Shown here: positions 12,501 to 23,048 of the stretch, one piece after another
Position numbering within the stretch: the first letter of the stretch is position 1
Layout of the letters: the number at the start of each line of letters is the position of its first letter
Assembly: GCA_001599975.1 (NCBI GenBank)
Contig: BCIO01000006.1
Coordinates: 491,587-555,586 of the forward strand
Length of the DNA: 64,000 nt
From: Cystobasidiopsis lactophilus
Taxonomy: Eukaryota; Basidiomycota; Agaricostilbomycetes; Agaricostilbales; Chionosphaeraceae
Reading direction: 5' to 3'
Translations under genes and position numbers: made by a program
The notes under the pieces: generated by a model
What the model was told of the DNA's origin: nothing
Seen by the model: only the letters and a program-made list of their open reading frames with translations
Databases searched by the model: none

Positions 12501-13717
12501 ATTCTGTGGAACAACATGAACGTGGAGCCCCCAAAGCCGCTGGTGCTCACCAACTACTCCATACCCGTCGAGATCATTCGATCCAAGAAGAACTCGCTCA
12601 ATAACCGCTTCATCCCATACCCCCAAATCAAATACTCGTGTGTGATCCAGATGGTAGGCTCTCTCCCGTCCCTATTGCCATTGCAGAGGGCTCATGCTGA
12701 CGTGCCCCTCCAGGACGATGGTCAGCTGATCAATCGACTTTCAAAAGAAAATACCTGAGACTGGCTTTCCAGATTGGAACATGCCCGCTGAGCATCTGGA
12801 GTTCGGCGTCCGCACATGGAGAGGCAACTTCTTCAACCAGATCGTCGGCTTTGCCCACCAGGGCCGAAATCACGTTGGTCGTCCCTTATTTGCCTTGTTA
12901 TAGAAGTTTTGATATATTTCTAGGTGGTCCGCGAGATCGAAGGCGTCAACGTCAATTTGTACTCTCCCACATTCATGTCGCCCCTCACTTTGGCCGCCAC
13001 CGACAAGACTCCCTTCTACTCGATGGTGCTTACGTAGGCAAATGCCAGTCTATTCTACTGAAGTTCCTTTTTAAGCCTTGCGCAGTTCCGGTATTATCAC
13101 ACACGTCAAATGGCTTCATCATTATACCAACATCTTGCCACAAGAGGCTCGCGACCTGGTCGACACCCACATGAACGGCGAAGATATCCTTTTCAACTAC
13201 ATGGTCTCGAACCTGACGAAGAAGGGCCCAGTGTGTAGGTCGCTTGCGCAATATCTGCTCGCCAGGTCTTTATTTACGGTGTCTTGAAGTGGTCGATGTT
13301 TGGGCCCCAGCCATCAAAGATCTCTCGGAGTCTGGTTTATGGGCTCAGGGACCTTCGCATACCTCCAAACGGACTGCTGTGCTGAACAGCCTCGACAAGC
13401 TCTTTGGCGGCTGTCCTCTGCGCTACTCAACGACGTCGGTATTCCTTCTTGCTGTCATTGTGAAGTCGACTACTGACAAATGCGCTGGCTAGACTGTTTA
13501 AACCGCACGAATGGCCTATTGTGAGGCGAATCCCGTGCTAATCGCGACCTCTAAACCCGTTGAACCATCGTGGCAGGCACCTGGGCTTTCCCACTTCAGC
13601 TCCCAGGAGACGATTCCCTTTGACTATGCCTGCAACAAACAAAAGTTCGACATCGACGCCGGCTGCAGCTTGGAGATGGCGAAACAGTACTGGGGCAACG
13701 CGGGAGGATGGGTCTAA
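9580..13717 (+). CDS. Two-domain glycosyltransferase: EDDIEVSP-type GT-A domain + GT64 domain (copy 2)
   Basis: Start ATG at 9580 (MSGHARKASTQGKGSA), spliced over 9629-9688 to VYGNEWRSVPRHFW, then anchor LRTLILVLAIGFSLWLFL. Domain order matches copy 1: YIFTHDDDLSFYL, APLTGFDNGMVIYH, FLEDDIEVSPYFL, PQSWGAVYLPEPWRQF, then GT64 with NSLNNRFIPYPQI, CVIQMDDDW and GEDILFNYMV, ending FDYACNKQKF...NAGGWV. I count 17 introns: 9629-9688, 10235-10287, 10557-10603, 10670-10717, 11273-11307, 11476-11534, 11853-11917, 11928-11986, 12063-12114, 12328-12382, 12654-12713, 12721-12772, 12874-12923, 13034-13085, 13235-13265, 13435-13492, 13521-13576. Exons 11918-11927 (10 nt) and 12714-12720 (7 nt, the middle of the DDD metal site) are microexons. 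The 31- and 35-nt introns are the least certain. Confidence 0.85.
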
Positions 13718-13858
13718 AGGCATGAGTTAAGTTAACTAGAGGTAAAAGTTATATAGAGGTCTACTGTTACAATAAATTACATTGTATTGAATGCCAACCA
13801 CAGCGAAATTCTCTATGCCGAAGTCTAGGGTCGTGAAATGCCATCGTTAGGTCCGTCA

Positions 13859-15411
13859 TTAACTCTGTTCTTTGCTGCTCCGTGTTGATTCGCGGCCGTA
13901 CCAAACACCTGAATGTCTACTGAGTATTGATATGGCGAAATGAGAAGCACCGTGCCTACCGCCTACGAGTGTCACCACACTGCGCACGAAAGTCAGCCTC
14001 ACGTGTAGCAGAAAGAAGAGCCGAATGGCATACATGCCCGCACAGTTGAGCGGTGTTATCGTAATCTATGGGCTCACAGTGAAGACAAGTCTACTGAGAT
14101 GGTGCAGACCCCTACATGAAAGAGCCAAGTAGCGGACACGATCTTCACCCGGTCTTAGCCTTTGAGTATCACCAGCAAGGGAAGAAATGCGCACAGTCAC
14201 AACTTGTTTGACGTTGCCTAGGACGGTCATAGTCAGCGCCGATGTCCTCTTGACTGCCGTGAAGCTGGCATAATTCTGGGTTGGGTAAAGATCTGTCAAC
14301 ATCCGCCCGACGTGAAGCACTCCAAACTCACGACGAGGAAGGCGATGGCAGCGTTCGTTACCAGCGCAACAATTGCATACGGGGTGAACAGAGTGGCGCT
14401 CCTTGCTCGTATGGCATCGATTTCGCCCGACAAAGAAGCGCACGCCAACGCTTGAAAGAACGCCAACGGTGCCATCCGAAACTGGTTTATGGCCAACCAT
14501 GCGTTACCATGCGCTATATAGGTTCAAAAATGAAAAACTATTCACCAGAAGCTCGAGGGGGTGAAGCCGGAGGCTGTAGAGATACGGTCAAGCGGTACGA
14601 CAGAGAGATCGGACGCAACTCACTCGCCGACCAAGAGGAAGTTTGTCGCCACTCCTTTCAAGCTGGCTAAAAAAGCCCCCAACAATGTCAACCACAGCCC
14701 AAGTGGCGTCCAAGTGTATTCCCCAAGAGTTGCCAAGCCAATGCCCGCTACCATGAGAACAAGGGTGCCGAATGTCGTCAAGCTGCAGTGCTTGCCCAGG
14801 AGAATGGCATTGATCGTAACGGTGAAGATAGGGAGACTGGAGCGGAGAGTCTGGTGGAAAGAGACGGAGACGAGGGCCAGCGAAATGTTGCTCATCGAAA
14901 TGTTGAGGGTGTAGATCAAGCTGAAAGCCACAAGCTTCAACCACGACCGGCTTGAGAGGCTGTGCAGCTGGAAGACGCCTTGCTTGTGCAGCAGCGCACA
15001 CCCGACGCAGGACGCCAAGCAGTGCGTGCCCGTCATCGTCCATGGGAAAGCGGACTCCATCAGGATCCATTTGTTGTGTAACGTCAACATCAAGTTGAGG
15101 GCGAAGGAGGCCACCACACAGGCTGCAGTCGTCTGAGCCTCGGTGAAAGTCGAAGTAGCTAGATCTTCTTCTTCAAGGTGAAAAGATGCTCCCTTCTCAT
15201 CGAGGCCCCCCGAGTAAAGGCGCGGCGAGGACAGAGGGGGCGGCGAACTAGAGCAAAGGGTAGCCGTATCCGAGTCCGAATCGCTCTGGTCGTCCAGATG
15301 TTGGGCTTCCTGCACGAACAAGGGGAACGGGTTTTCGAAATCCAACGGGATGTAGAGGGAGGCAGTTTTGCTGTGTGCCGGGTCACTGGGTAGCGCGGCA
15401 GCATCGTCCAT
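13859..15411 (-). CDS. TPT-family nucleotide-sugar / triose-phosphate transporter
   Basis: Start ATG at 15411 (MDDAAALPSDP), an acidic/serine-rich cytosolic tail, then about ten membrane segments. Family marks: LTLHNKWIL, YTLNISMSNISLALVSVSFHQTLRS, ASLKGVATNFLLVG, then across introns DLRLHPLELL, FRMAPLAFFQALACASLSGEI, NYASFTAVKRTSALTMTVLGN and VVTLVGG. Exons: 14634-15411, 14546-14573, 14332-14481, 14195-14275, 14078-14142 and a last exon from 13979 to a stop at 13859. The C-terminal exon is the weakest part. The SLC35/TPT superfamily moves nucleotide sugars into the Golgi in exchange for the monophosphate. The lumenal glycosyltransferases around it need such import, and GDP-fucose is an attractive but unproven substrate. 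The sequence resembles fungal TPT proteins at large, not specifically SLC35C1. Confidence 0.82.
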
Positions 15412-17274
15412 GACACAGTCGTGGACGTCGACAGGACACAAGAAAGAGCAGCACTGCCAATCGCCAACGCCTCCAGACCGAACGAGGCGCGCAGATCAAG
15501 GGCTTGGCTGTCTCGCAGCATTTCACGCGGTCGAGACAGTCGCCACATCGCGTTCAGCATCCTCATTCCTTCGTTTCCGGTGTCCTCAGTAGGTTTTGGG
15601 ACTGGAGGCCAAGAGCTGAAAGGGACGTGAAGGAAACAGGCAGCTCGGCTCTTTCATTTACAAAACCGGCGTGCTATGGCGTGCCACTCGGATCTCAACA
15701 GATGTCCAGCGTTGCCAAATTTATAGCCTCACAGGTGCGGCACATCTAAAGGGACGTGCTTAGGAAGGATGGAAGGCCCGAAGACCTTCTCAGAGCGTTG
15801 GAAGGGGCGACGTTTCAGAGCATGAAGTGGCCTTAACGTTACAATACAGTAGTCAAACACAATACCAAAATCTCTTATTGAAGTCAAAACGGGGTCTGCA
15901 GGAGAACGAAGTGGGCCCATGTCCGAGCCGACCAAGCGCGCGAGTTGCGCAACCAAAAGCGACGCGAGGTGGCAAAGAAAAGGCCCCGGCGGAGCGGCCC
16001 GGAGGTCGACGTAGCGTGGTTCCTGGACGGCAAAGGGGCCTGTACCCACTTGTAGAGAAGCAATGAGCTACATAGAGGAAGAATCTGGCCCAATAAATTC
16101 CAAGCACTGGCAACCAAAGGGCTGTGACATATTCCCAGACGCAATTTGTGACAGCGGCTGGCTGATCCCCGCCGCTCCTCTTTTCTTCGACTGAGACGGC
16201 CTGTCTAGCCTCTTAAGAGGCGCTGAGAGCTCGGATGTCTGCTAGCCGGCTCACAGAGCCGCGGTCGTTTAGGACCTGGAACTCAGCCCAAATCCTCAAT
16301 GTCTTGCCTCGCCCCGGCAAGCGACGCCCTCTTGCGCGTCTGCCTTGGCCAGCTTATTCGAGCTTGGGTTTTTTTTTCGCGCTGCGTTTGGCAAGCGCGT
16401 CCTGTGGTTAATCCCACATACAAGATAAATGGCTCTATGCTATGACAGTAGTGCAGGAACCGTCGAGGAAGGTATGGAACGCGGACCTCGCGAAAATTGC
16501 GGTTCGGCATTGGCAGGCTGGTCACCTTCGACGATCCACCAGTCGCTTGCGATGTGATAGACCGACGTCTAGCCGCTGAAACCTCTTGGATCCGGTCTGA
16601 CTTGTGGCCTGGTTGTGCCACTTCGACAAATTTGATACGCTATCTTGGGAGTGGATCATAAGTTCACCGGCGTGTGTCTCAACGAGCTCGTCGCCTACGA
16701 GACGCATCGTATGTGTGCGGCACACGTAGAGGCTCCTCTAGCCGGATGTCTCGAAGATTTCGGTCGGCTCGCCGGTCTCACGCGTTTTCGAGATTGGCTC
16801 TCAGCAGAAGATTTGGACGCGGATGGACTCAAAATAATGTCTGTCGCGGTCTCTTATGCCACAGTCCAATTCACGCTGTCTTTGATGCTCTTGACCAGCC
16901 AATCATGTCTCATGATTTCTTTTCTGATTGGGTATCTTGTGAACCGAGCACAATGGACGTTGAGAGTCTCTGCCACCCTTACCTCTGACTGTCTTGTGTT
17001 TACTCGATAGTACTCTTTTGGGGGTGGCCGTCGTGTCTCGAGAGTTTATCAACTTTGGTGTTGTCTTGCGCTGACTCCGACTGAACTTGCCGCTTTGAGC
17101 TGTCTGCTGCCTGCTAAGACAAGGTCTTCCTGCTTGCTGTTTGATCCAGAGCTCAGCGATCCCAGACACCACACAAAGGATGAAGACAATCTCAGTCGAT
17201 GTTTCCTTGGGTTTCTTTTTGGGGGTGCTTGGTCTGCTTCTTGCTTTCCTCCCACCGCCATCCAATCTCCCAGC
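15412..17274. other. 1.9-kb gene-free stretch
   Basis: Frames up to about 120 codons occur on both strands but none shows a recognisable motif or splice-supported extension. It separates the transporter (minus) from the PriA-like gene (plus) and presumably holds both promoters. No repeat or RNA gene was recognised. Confidence 0.4.
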
Positions 17275-18246
17275 ATGCTGAACGTAAGCTTTACATTGTC
17301 TTTTTGAGCTGCTCGTTAACGTTGCTGACGGTGTTGCACAGTTGCGAAATCTCCTTCTTTCTTCTCTCCTCGTCGTTCCTTTCGTCAGCGCAAACTGGGG
17401 GGCGTCTCAACAGCCCACCGGCACTTACACCCATCACCCTAAGCCCACGCCCAAGAAGTTCCACTGCATCGACCATGGAAACATGAAGATTTTGGTGGAC
17501 CCTCCTGTCTGCAAATACCACCACCGATGGTGAGCTCTCCCCCCTTTGGCTCGCACTGCGGCAGATGCCTGACTTTCGTCCTTCTCCAGCGAGCCTTCCT
17601 GCAAGCACGTCAAGGGCAAGCTGATCTGCCCCCCTCTGCGCAAGGCCGCCTCCGCCGCCGAGTTCAAGCAGTTCGAAAAGACCCAGAAGGGACGCCGTCG
17701 CTGCCTTTACTGGAAGGGCAAGCTCCACTGCCCCAAGGGTTGCAAGCTCGAGTTGAAGAAGGGCTCCAAGACCAAGTATGTGTGGAAGTGCCCCTGCGAG
17801 GGCAATGGCAAGAAGGGCAAGCGTTCGCTCGTCGAGGACTTCCCCTACCCGTCAACTGCCGACCACGTCGTCTCCATCGAGGAGCACCAAGAGCGCAGCC
17901 AGCTTCTCTGCCCTGGCGAGACCAGCGCCTGCCCCTTGTCTGCTGACATCTCTGCCGCCGCTGCTCTCGTTCCCAACGGAGCTTTCGAGTGCATCGATGT
18001 AAGCCCGGCCCTTTCCTCACTGCAACTCCTGCTGATCTTGTCCTGTCTGACTAGACCACCAACGACTACAACTCTTGCGGCGGGTGCCGGTCCATGGGCC
18101 AAGGTGCTGATTGCGAGGCCTCTGGATCCGCTGTGAGTTCGATCTCTGGTCTGGTTTGGTCAGACCCTTTGCTGACTCTGTAACTGCAGCGCTGCGAAAG
18201 CAGCCAGTGCCAACCCTCATCTTTCCGCCTCCAGCTGGAGGTCTAA
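17275..18246 (+). CDS. PriA-like secreted cysteine-rich protein
   Basis: A 9-nt first exon (MLN, 17275-17283) is spliced over 17284-17341 to a signal peptide (LRNLLLSSLLVVPFVSA). Further introns: 17530-17589, 17999-18054 and 18133-18189. The mature part has a lysine/cysteine-rich middle (CKHVKGKLICPP, CPKGCKLELKKGS) and the C-terminal PriA signature: LCPGETSACPLS, GAFECID, NDYNSCGGC, GQGADCEAS, then RCESSQCQPSSFRLQLEV. This C-terminal cysteine pattern is typical of basidiomycete PriA-like proteins (first known as a fruiting-primordium gene product of Lentinula); function is unknown but secretion to the wall is expected. It is highly basic. The family is the best taxonomic marker in the window. 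Confidence 0.85.
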
Positions 18247-18506
18247 GATGCGATGGGACATGCTAGGGACATTGGCTCTGCGCGATTATAATCACTCGTT
18301 TAGTTTAGTTTAACACACAATAGAGGAATACTGCAAAGGATGTTTTAAAGGATCTTCGTTGGAATCCTCCGACCACAAGCAAACAAGCGGACCTGGAGAG
18401 CCGCCCTGCCTCGTGAATTGCCACTTCGGTTCCTGAGAAATCTTTCCTGATACATAAAGCTGCCGACTCCGTTGTTGTCCATTATCCTTATTCATCTCAG
18501 CTCTCG

Positions 18507-19920
18507 ATGTCCCGAAAAGTAGACCGGCTTGTTCGATACACGGTTGGCTTCGCCATCTTCCTTTTCGTCCTGCAAGACGGGGTCGGGTGGGCAAGATGGC
18601 GAGTCAGTGGCCGGCCACCGCCAAAAGCACACAGGTCACAAAGGCGGCAGTGTCCTCTCCTCCCTTCGACAGCCCAGAATATCCCAGATCTGACTCCGGT
18701 CCTGCGATATGAAGGGGACTGGACCCGCCTGCAAAGGGTGCTGGACCGAGCAACTGCTGGCTCTCCGATCACTCTCAGTTTTCTGGGAGGCAGCTTGACC
18801 AGCTGTCAAGATGTTCCTACAAGCCATCCGAACGCACTGCTGGCAGAAGACTGCTACCCTCGGCAGCTGTTTCAGTGGTTGAACGAAACGATTCCAAATC
18901 GCAAGAATCGTCTCACGAACGGAGCTTGTCAGGTGCCTCACTTCCACCAAAAACATTCAGGTTCTCATTGATACAATCAGACGGCAACATGGACGTGGGG
19001 TACTACTCGTACTGCAGTTCGAACCATCTGCCCCCTCATACCGATATCATTGTCGTCGAAATGGGTCTGGAAAAGAGTCGGTAAGGAGACCTGATCACTA
19101 GCGCAGCGTTCTCTACTCAAGAAAATGCGTTCAGAGCAATCACCATCCAGTCGATGGATCTTCTATTGCGAAGTCTTTTGGGACGGTCGGACAATCCAGC
19201 CGTGATCTTAGTCGAGCAGTACTCCGAGTCCCATCAGAACGGGCCGGACATTGCCTCCGTATCGGCAGCCGCACAGTACTACAACGTGCCCTTCTTGACG
19301 TGCGTGAGATTTGGCTTGGCCGCCTTCCAGCCACTCATATACTACGAAACAGTACTCGAGGGATACCGACCGTCGATGGCGCCCACAAAAGGCTTGAAGT
19401 TCATCGCTCCATGACAGCCCTCTTCACGTCAGTCCTGCAAAACGTAGGATGCCCGACCGTGTCATTACCTTTTGCCGCTGTCGCCCCTACCGAGCAAGGA
19501 CCGCAGGTGAGAGCTTTCAATCTTGATGAGAGGTGTCACTGATAACAAATTCGTCAGTCGGATGTGCCGTTCCTTCGGATGGACGCTAGTCCCGGACAGA
19601 GCGTCGACTTCCGTGAAGTTGCACCGTATTGCGTTTACGCGGGCAATCTCGTCAACCCTCTGCCCTCTACTGTTCTGGCTGATTCTGGGTGGGAGCTTAA
19701 GCAACGAGATGTCAACGGTCACGTATTGTTCACCTGGACCAGCGAAAAAGCTGGAAGCGACTTACAACTTCCGATAACGGCCCACCACGGCGAGGTGTCT
19801 GTATACTACATGCGCCAAAACAAGCAAACGGGCCCAGAAGTGTACTGCTGGGTTGATGACAACCGCGACGGCGCTGTGTTGCTGTCGCACGCCGCCGCTG
19901 ATTCTGATCAAGGCCCTTAG
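18507..19920 (+). CDS. SGNH-type hydrolase, membrane-anchored (paralogue 1)
   Basis: ATG at 18507; anchor TVGFAIFLFVLQDGVGW. Block I is LSFLGGSLTSC (GGS in place of GDS), block II NRLTNGA, a CSSNHLPPHTDIIVVEMG core and block V VDGAHKRLEVH (D-x-x-H). Introns: 18928-18980, 19081-19134, 19300-19352 and 19507-19557. The C-terminal beta-sandwich-like half (VLADSGWELK...SVYYMRQNK, VYCWVDDN) is shared with the paralogues at 23049, 28943 and 38088, but this protein stops at DSDQGP and lacks the last 30-40 residues (TCELK-type strand) of the others. SGNH enzymes are serine esterases or acetyltransferases. In this setting deacetylation or acylation of a surface glycan is the likely role, as an inference from neighbours. 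Confidence 0.75.
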
Positions 19921-20115
19921 TCTGTTTGTCTCTCGGATTTGCGAGTGTGAAACACTGATTTTGGATGTCAAGCTTGCTTCGCATCAATAGAGGGGTTTCT
20001 GCTGGGACGCACTCCGTGACTTGCTCTCACGAGACTGCAGGGGCGGACCCCGCTGAAGTGAGTCTGCGTTAAATTTGACGGCCGGAAGCTGATATGGCTG
20101 TGCGTACGACAGATA

Positions 20116-22726
20116 CTAGGCTTCTTTGCCGATTGAGGGAGACTGGGAGGGTTCAGAGGGGGACAGGCGTGTGCTGTTGCTTTCGAGGTCTACGACCGAT
20201 GCAGAATCCATGTAGAATTTGGATATAATACTGATGGCACCCAGCTCTGTAATACTGCTAGGAAGCCTCCGGCACATCCTCCCCAGACTTGTGAGCACAT
20301 TGCTGCTTCGTAAGCTCGGCCAGGAACTCGTCATCCGTGCGTTGCCACAGTCGATTCCATTCGATTGCCAGCTAGAACACAAAAACAGTCAGCAAAAAGC
20401 TGGACGCAGAGCAAGAGGAGAGACTCGCTCGATATCCGTACACGCTGAAGATTGAGGTTAGCGATGCTAGGTAATACGAAGGATGCAGGCACGAACAGCA
20501 TATCTTCGTGCCGCCCACTTTGTTCGCGCCAAGCTTGGGCATTTGCCGCCATTCGTTGGAGCTCAACCTCCGCAGTCTCCTCTTCCTGTGAATCTTTGGC
20601 GCCCAAAAAGAAGGTGTAGATGTCGTAGATCTCGCTGAAGTGCCAACTGACAGGGATGTAGTGCACCCAAGCTGCAAAAAAAAAAACGGTCAGAAAAGCC
20701 CAAGTACCGAGAAGAGGAAGCACACGTTGAAGGTGTTCTGAGAAGAACTCTCGGTAGATGGTTGACTTCAAGACCACTGATCCGAACTGCAACAGACTTC
20801 GAAAGCGTGCCGAAGAACCCATGCCTGTTGTAAACTTAGGATGTCATCGATGCTTCGTAGCAGATATCATACCATCGAGATCCACGATCATTTTGAAGCT
20901 CGCCATCTCTGGCGACACGGCGGTTTTAAAAGATTAGCACAGGGAGGCAGGGGAGCTCACCTGAAAAGGGAACAAAATCCGCTTGTCGGTAAATGGTGCT
21001 GTTTTGTGCAGCTTGGCACGTCGCTGGCGTTCCACAACCCGCCCATGCCGTGAAGCCGACGTCAAACATTCCGTCGTTCAGCTCGGTGAGGCGTCTAGGC
21101 TTTGCCTGCCAAGTTCTCCACCCCTTCGCTCGTGAGAGCACGGTTACCGTATCGTTGGTAAACCGTGATAAAGCTTCGATGAACCTGTGGCGAGGAAAGT
21201 GAAGCTGATGGCCTGGCGGAACATTGCCACCTGGTTATCCGCGTTTAGAAGACCTACGCTCTCGGAGCCCAAAGACAGAACCAACCTCCAGTTGTAGCGC
21301 CTATATTTATGATGGATTGAGTACGAGCCTCAGGGAAGAAGGCGGCACTAACCTCTCCACACGGCTTGAGACTTTTTATGCTTCCAGGGGACCTGCTTGG
21401 ATACATCTGAAGAGGAATGAGATCCACTCAGCTTCGCGAGTAACGTGCCTCACTGAAGGTATAGGCCTTGGCGTTAAACAAATGGTAGTCTGTTGGCCAA
21501 GTCAGAGACAGATTATCCGCCAGACACAGTGAACCCACGGCTTGGTATCAATATGTCAGAGTATCCGGGAGACCAGGAAACAGAGAACACCGGCCATTTC
21601 CCGACAACGTTGCGCCAGTCTGAATAGTAAAGGCCTTGCGCTTCGACGACTTCGACATTATCACACGCTTCCTCATGGGTGTAGGAGAGATCGGAAACTT
21701 GGAAGCGGCGCTCAGTGGTTATGTTGCCGAGTGACTGACCGCTGTCCAGGGCTCGATGTCGCAAGTAGCCGGAAGTCATGGTCGCAAAGAGTCGTCGGGA
21801 GCGAGATTCCAATGGGCACGTTCTCAGAAAGCTTGCGAGCATGCTGCCATCAGAATGCCAATCGGGTCGTTCTTCAAAGGCCGTCGCTTCCAAAGAGGGA
21901 TCATCTAGAAACGCTCGCAACCACTCATCAGCCAGCCCACGTTCACGCAGGTCGTCTCGCTCACATTGCGGACTCAGGTAAGAACATGGGTCTTCCGCTC
22001 CAGAAGGAGCCAGTACCCGAGGTTCGGCGAGTTCATTGACCGCAAACGCCATTGGCCCCATACCAGGGCGCGCGAGGAAGTTTGCCAAGATGCCTTTGCC
22101 CAGCCCTCTTCCGCGATCCCCGTGTCCGGACACATATTTCAACTCGGAGAGTTTTCCGTCATCGTTGATCTCGACTAAGCTGAATGTCGATAGGTTGGAA
22201 AGCGCATAAGTGCGTCGACGCAATTCGGAAGGTAGCACCTCCCAGAATGGCTCCAGGCTGGTTGTAAGCTGGTCGAAGTCATCCGGTAGCTTGTAGCTAC
22301 AGCCTATGAGGTAGATTAGGACGATGCTGGGAGTTAGACGCGGTGACGAGACAAACTTTGTGCGTACTCAAACCATTCGTCGAAACCCAGCGGCGGATCC
22401 CTTCCGTATTTGTGGCTGTACACTGCCCGTGCTTGAGTGGCATTCTTGCTCTGTGCAGCTAAGCGTGCATCCCAGGCTTGTCGGGAAGAGCGCAAAAGGC
22501 CAGAGATGGGATGCTGGACCGCGAACGGAAACAGCCCGCCGGATCGAAACGAGAGAGATTGTGGCAGACGGCCAGCATTGAAAATTAAGACCAACAGGAC
22601 CGTCAATCCCAAGGCATACTTGAGCACTCGGATGACACGGCGACGGGGCTGAGTTTGAAAGTCTTCGAACTTGAGCAAGGCCGATTTTTGGCGCAAATGC
22701 ACTTGATGAGGCCGCTTTGCCGCCAT
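20116..22726 (-). CDS. GT90 (CAP10-like) glycosyltransferase 1
   Basis: ATG at 22726; anchor LKYALGLTVLLVLIFNAG; stem HPISGLLRSSRQAWDARL and RAVYSHKYGRDPPLGFDEWF. Catalytic signatures, joined across at least nine short introns: DILIPSHYHLFNAKAYTF, WKHKKSQAVWRGATTGG, TELNDGMFDVGFTAW, MASFKMIVDLDG, FGSVVLKSTIYREFF and WVHYIPVSWHFSEIYDIYTF. These match the CAP10/GT90 family (WRG..TG, DvDG, SvvlKST, WVHYiPv). Introns placed exactly include 22304-22356. Cryptococcus Cap10 and Cxt1 (beta-xylosyltransferase) belong to GT90; the animal member POGLUT adds glucose or xylose. The C-terminus (after RHEDMLFVPASF) diverges from gene 33776-36071. It is divergently paired with the SGNH gene at 23049. Confidence 0.87.
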
Positions 22727-23048
22727 GCTCCTTGGACGATTGTATTGTCAGGCTAGCAGGACTGCAGAGCCAGTCGCCGGCGACAGCGTTCCTGCTTGAG
22801 TGCTTGGGGTGCTCGAGCTCGCGAACAGCCGGCAGCCAGTGCAGGCGATCGCTAAGGGCGAATGTCTCAGGTACTGGGCCAATATTGGGCCTAACTGGGC
22901 ATTGATTCAGTATTCAAAAGTTTCACTGGCTGATACCGCTAATGGCAGAGCGAGTGTGAAAGTGTGCAATCTTTCGAAATGCACTCTGGCCTTCGAGTTC
23001 GCCACCGACGTCGAGTGCAAACTTGATGCTGGCATCGAATCGTCTCGT
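22727..23048. promoter_or_regulatory. Divergent promoter region (GT90-1 / SGNH-2)
   Basis: 322 bp between two ATGs facing away from each other; a GT90 and an SGNH gene could be co-controlled here. No specific operator was identified. Confidence 0.4.

Noticed and set aside
14281-14914. Plus-strand frames opposite the TPT transporter
   Set aside because: Shadows of the transporter exons on the minus strand; no motif or splice support.
16645-17010. 121-codon plus-strand frame upstream of the PriA-like gene
   Set aside because: No signal, motif or homologous feel; composition like neighbouring noncoding DNA.
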